7,630 nt of DNA from Chitinophagaceae bacterium (GTDB lineage Bacteria > Bacteroidota > Bacteroidia > Chitinophagales > Chitinophagaceae): NCBI GenBank assembly GCA_947461645.1, contig CANHMN010000076.1, positions 1-7,630 on the forward strand, given 5' to 3'. The notes below the pieces were generated by a model that saw nothing but the letters and a program-made list of their open reading frames with translations, had not been told where the DNA came from and made no database searches. Shown piece by piece: positions 6,958 to 7,630 of the stretch. Position 1 is the first letter of the stretch, and every line of letters begins with the position of its first letter. The translations under genes and the position numbers were made by a program.

Positions 6958-7419
6958 TTAACCCACCATTACTTCCTCTTCTTGTGCAACCAATAGGCGC
7001 TTTGGAATGGTATTTTTTTCAGCCTGTTTTACACCATCAAGCTTGAATTGTGTTGCACACCAAACATTATCCAACTCAACGATATCAACTGCTTCAAGCG
7101 CGTAATCTTCAATAACTTGCCAATGGTCTTGTCTGCACAAGTCGCTGGCAATTTTGGCAGTTTGCTTAGGATGAGCGATCCACAGTCTGGCATTGGATTG
7201 CAAGGCAGGCATCACACCATTTAATATATCTTCAAGTTGTTTGATGCTGACAGCGAAAACGATGGCAAAATCAATCTTTCTGGTTTTTAAAAGTGGCGTA
7301 ACACTTTTAGCAAAATTGAATTTTTGAAATTGTTTCTCAATAGTTGAGGGTAATCCCTGAACCAATACATTTCTTTCGTTGTTGTACTGTAATTTTTCTA
7401 AAACCGTCTGAATAGCCAT
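6958..7419 (-). CDS. DUF3052-like small cytoplasmic protein of unknown function
   Basis: From the ATG at 7419 the product is 153 residues with no signal peptide or membrane segment. The central-to-C-terminal part resembles DUF3052-type proteins: a D50-F-A-I-V-F strand, a helix, then A78-R-L-W-I-A-H-P-K with a following D-x-x-R-x-D-H-W, and a final V-D-x-V-E-L-D-x-V-W-C-A-T-x-F segment. This gives a small alpha/beta fold; biochemical function is not known to me. The last ~25 residues (KQAEKNTIPKRLLVAQEEE) look disordered and charged. In-frame ATGs at 7497 and 7485 would add 26 or 22 residues, rich in Leu and Phe. I prefer 7419 because MAIQTVLEKLQYNNERNVLV resembles related N-termini, but the promoter position leaves the longer forms possible. 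It converges with dnaG and appears monocistronic within the window. Confidence 0.65.
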   Translation of the reverse strand: MAIQTVLEKLQYNNERNVLVQGLPSTIEKQFQKFNFAKSVTPLLKTRKIDFAIVFAVSIKQLEDILNGVMPALQSNARLWIAHPKQTAKIASDLCRQDHWQVIEDYALEAVDIVELDNVWCATQFKLDGVKQAEKNTIPKRLLVAQEEEVMVG

Positions 7420-7509
7420 AAGCGAAGGTTTGGTAAAAATGGATAATATGGTGAGACGCAAACCAAAAAAAGAAAGGTCTTCCATTAAAAATAGCATTCA
7501 AAGGGTGTG

Positions 7510-7540
7510 CAAAGATAGCCAATTTCAATCCCTTATTCAA
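7510..7540 (-). promoter_or_regulatory. Bacteroidota-type promoter (-33 TTG, -7 TATCTTTG)
   Basis: On the minus strand TTG (complement of 7538-7540) is followed after 20 nt by TATCTTTG (complement of 7510-7517), fitting the primary sigma factor consensus TTG-N19-21-TAnnTTTG. Transcription should start near 7503-7506. This gives a leader of about 85 nt if translation begins at 7419, about 20 nt for the ATG at 7485, and under 10 nt for 7497. It is the best promoter match in the window. Confidence 0.6.
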
Positions 7541-7630
7541 GAAAAAGGACGGTTTTTTGTTGAAACATTAAACAATTGTGGACTTTATAAGGCTTAAAAG
7601 CTGTAAAAAACTGTACAAAGCGAGGGCTGA

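Noticed and set aside
7555..7580. TTGTT...AACAA inverted repeat and TTGTGGA as an operator or DnaA box
   Set aside because: The stem is only 5 bp, the sequence does not match TTATNCACA on either strand, and there is no cluster of such boxes despite dnaG being near.
1..7630. Search for mobile elements, CRISPR arrays, tRNA/rRNA genes, toxin-antitoxin or defence modules
   Set aside because: No transposase or integrase motifs, no regularly spaced repeats, no cloverleaf-like sequence and no small paired frames were seen; nearly all DNA is explained by eight conventional genes.

Overview
The window looks like ordinary chromosomal sequence from a member of the Bacteroidota, probably near Chitinophagaceae/Sphingobacteriia; genus cannot be fixed from the sequence alone. 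The pointers are moderately AT-rich DNA, start codons without convincing Shine-Dalgarno sequences, Bacteroidota-type promoter candidates (TAnnTTTG boxes, one with a well-spaced TTG), and proteins whose N-termini and motif variants match Bacteroidota families (primase, a one-domain sugar-nucleotide nucleotidyltransferase, arginase, and a DUF3052-like protein).

Layout, left to right. Bases 2-448 (+) are the 3' part of a CrtA-type carotenoid oxygenase gene that begins outside the window. It is followed after 39 bp by an arginase (488-1435, +). A nucleotidyltransferase (1455-2351, -) converges on the arginase with a 19-bp gap. A 123-bp divergent intergenic region separates it from a PLP-dependent enzyme of the ACC deaminase/D-cysteine desulfhydrase family (2475-3380, +). 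Next comes an exported protein of unknown function (3425-4192, +). LipB octanoyltransferase (4200-4922, -) converges on it with only 7 bp between stop codons. Across a 43-bp divergent gap lies DNA primase DnaG (4966-6903, +), which starts at a TTG codon. A small cytoplasmic DUF3052-like protein (6958-7419, -) converges on dnaG and has the best promoter in the window (7510-7540). The last ~90 bp hold no gene that can be supported.

The genes do not form one pathway. They cover carotenoid modification, arginine breakdown, sugar-nucleotide synthesis, amino-acid PLP chemistry, lipoate synthesis, replication priming and two unknowns. Coding strand switches five times in 7.6 kb and the convergent gaps are very short, so most units are probably one or two genes long.

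No mobile element, CRISPR array, tRNA/rRNA gene, phage gene or defence system was found, and I see no clear undescribed system. The points most worth a second look are the C-terminal domain of the exported protein, which resembles a type IX secretion sorting domain; a two-residue change in the normally conserved HGPGQ motif of LipB; the TTG start of dnaG inside a very tight divergent promoter region; and an 85-nt leader or N-terminal extension on the last gene.
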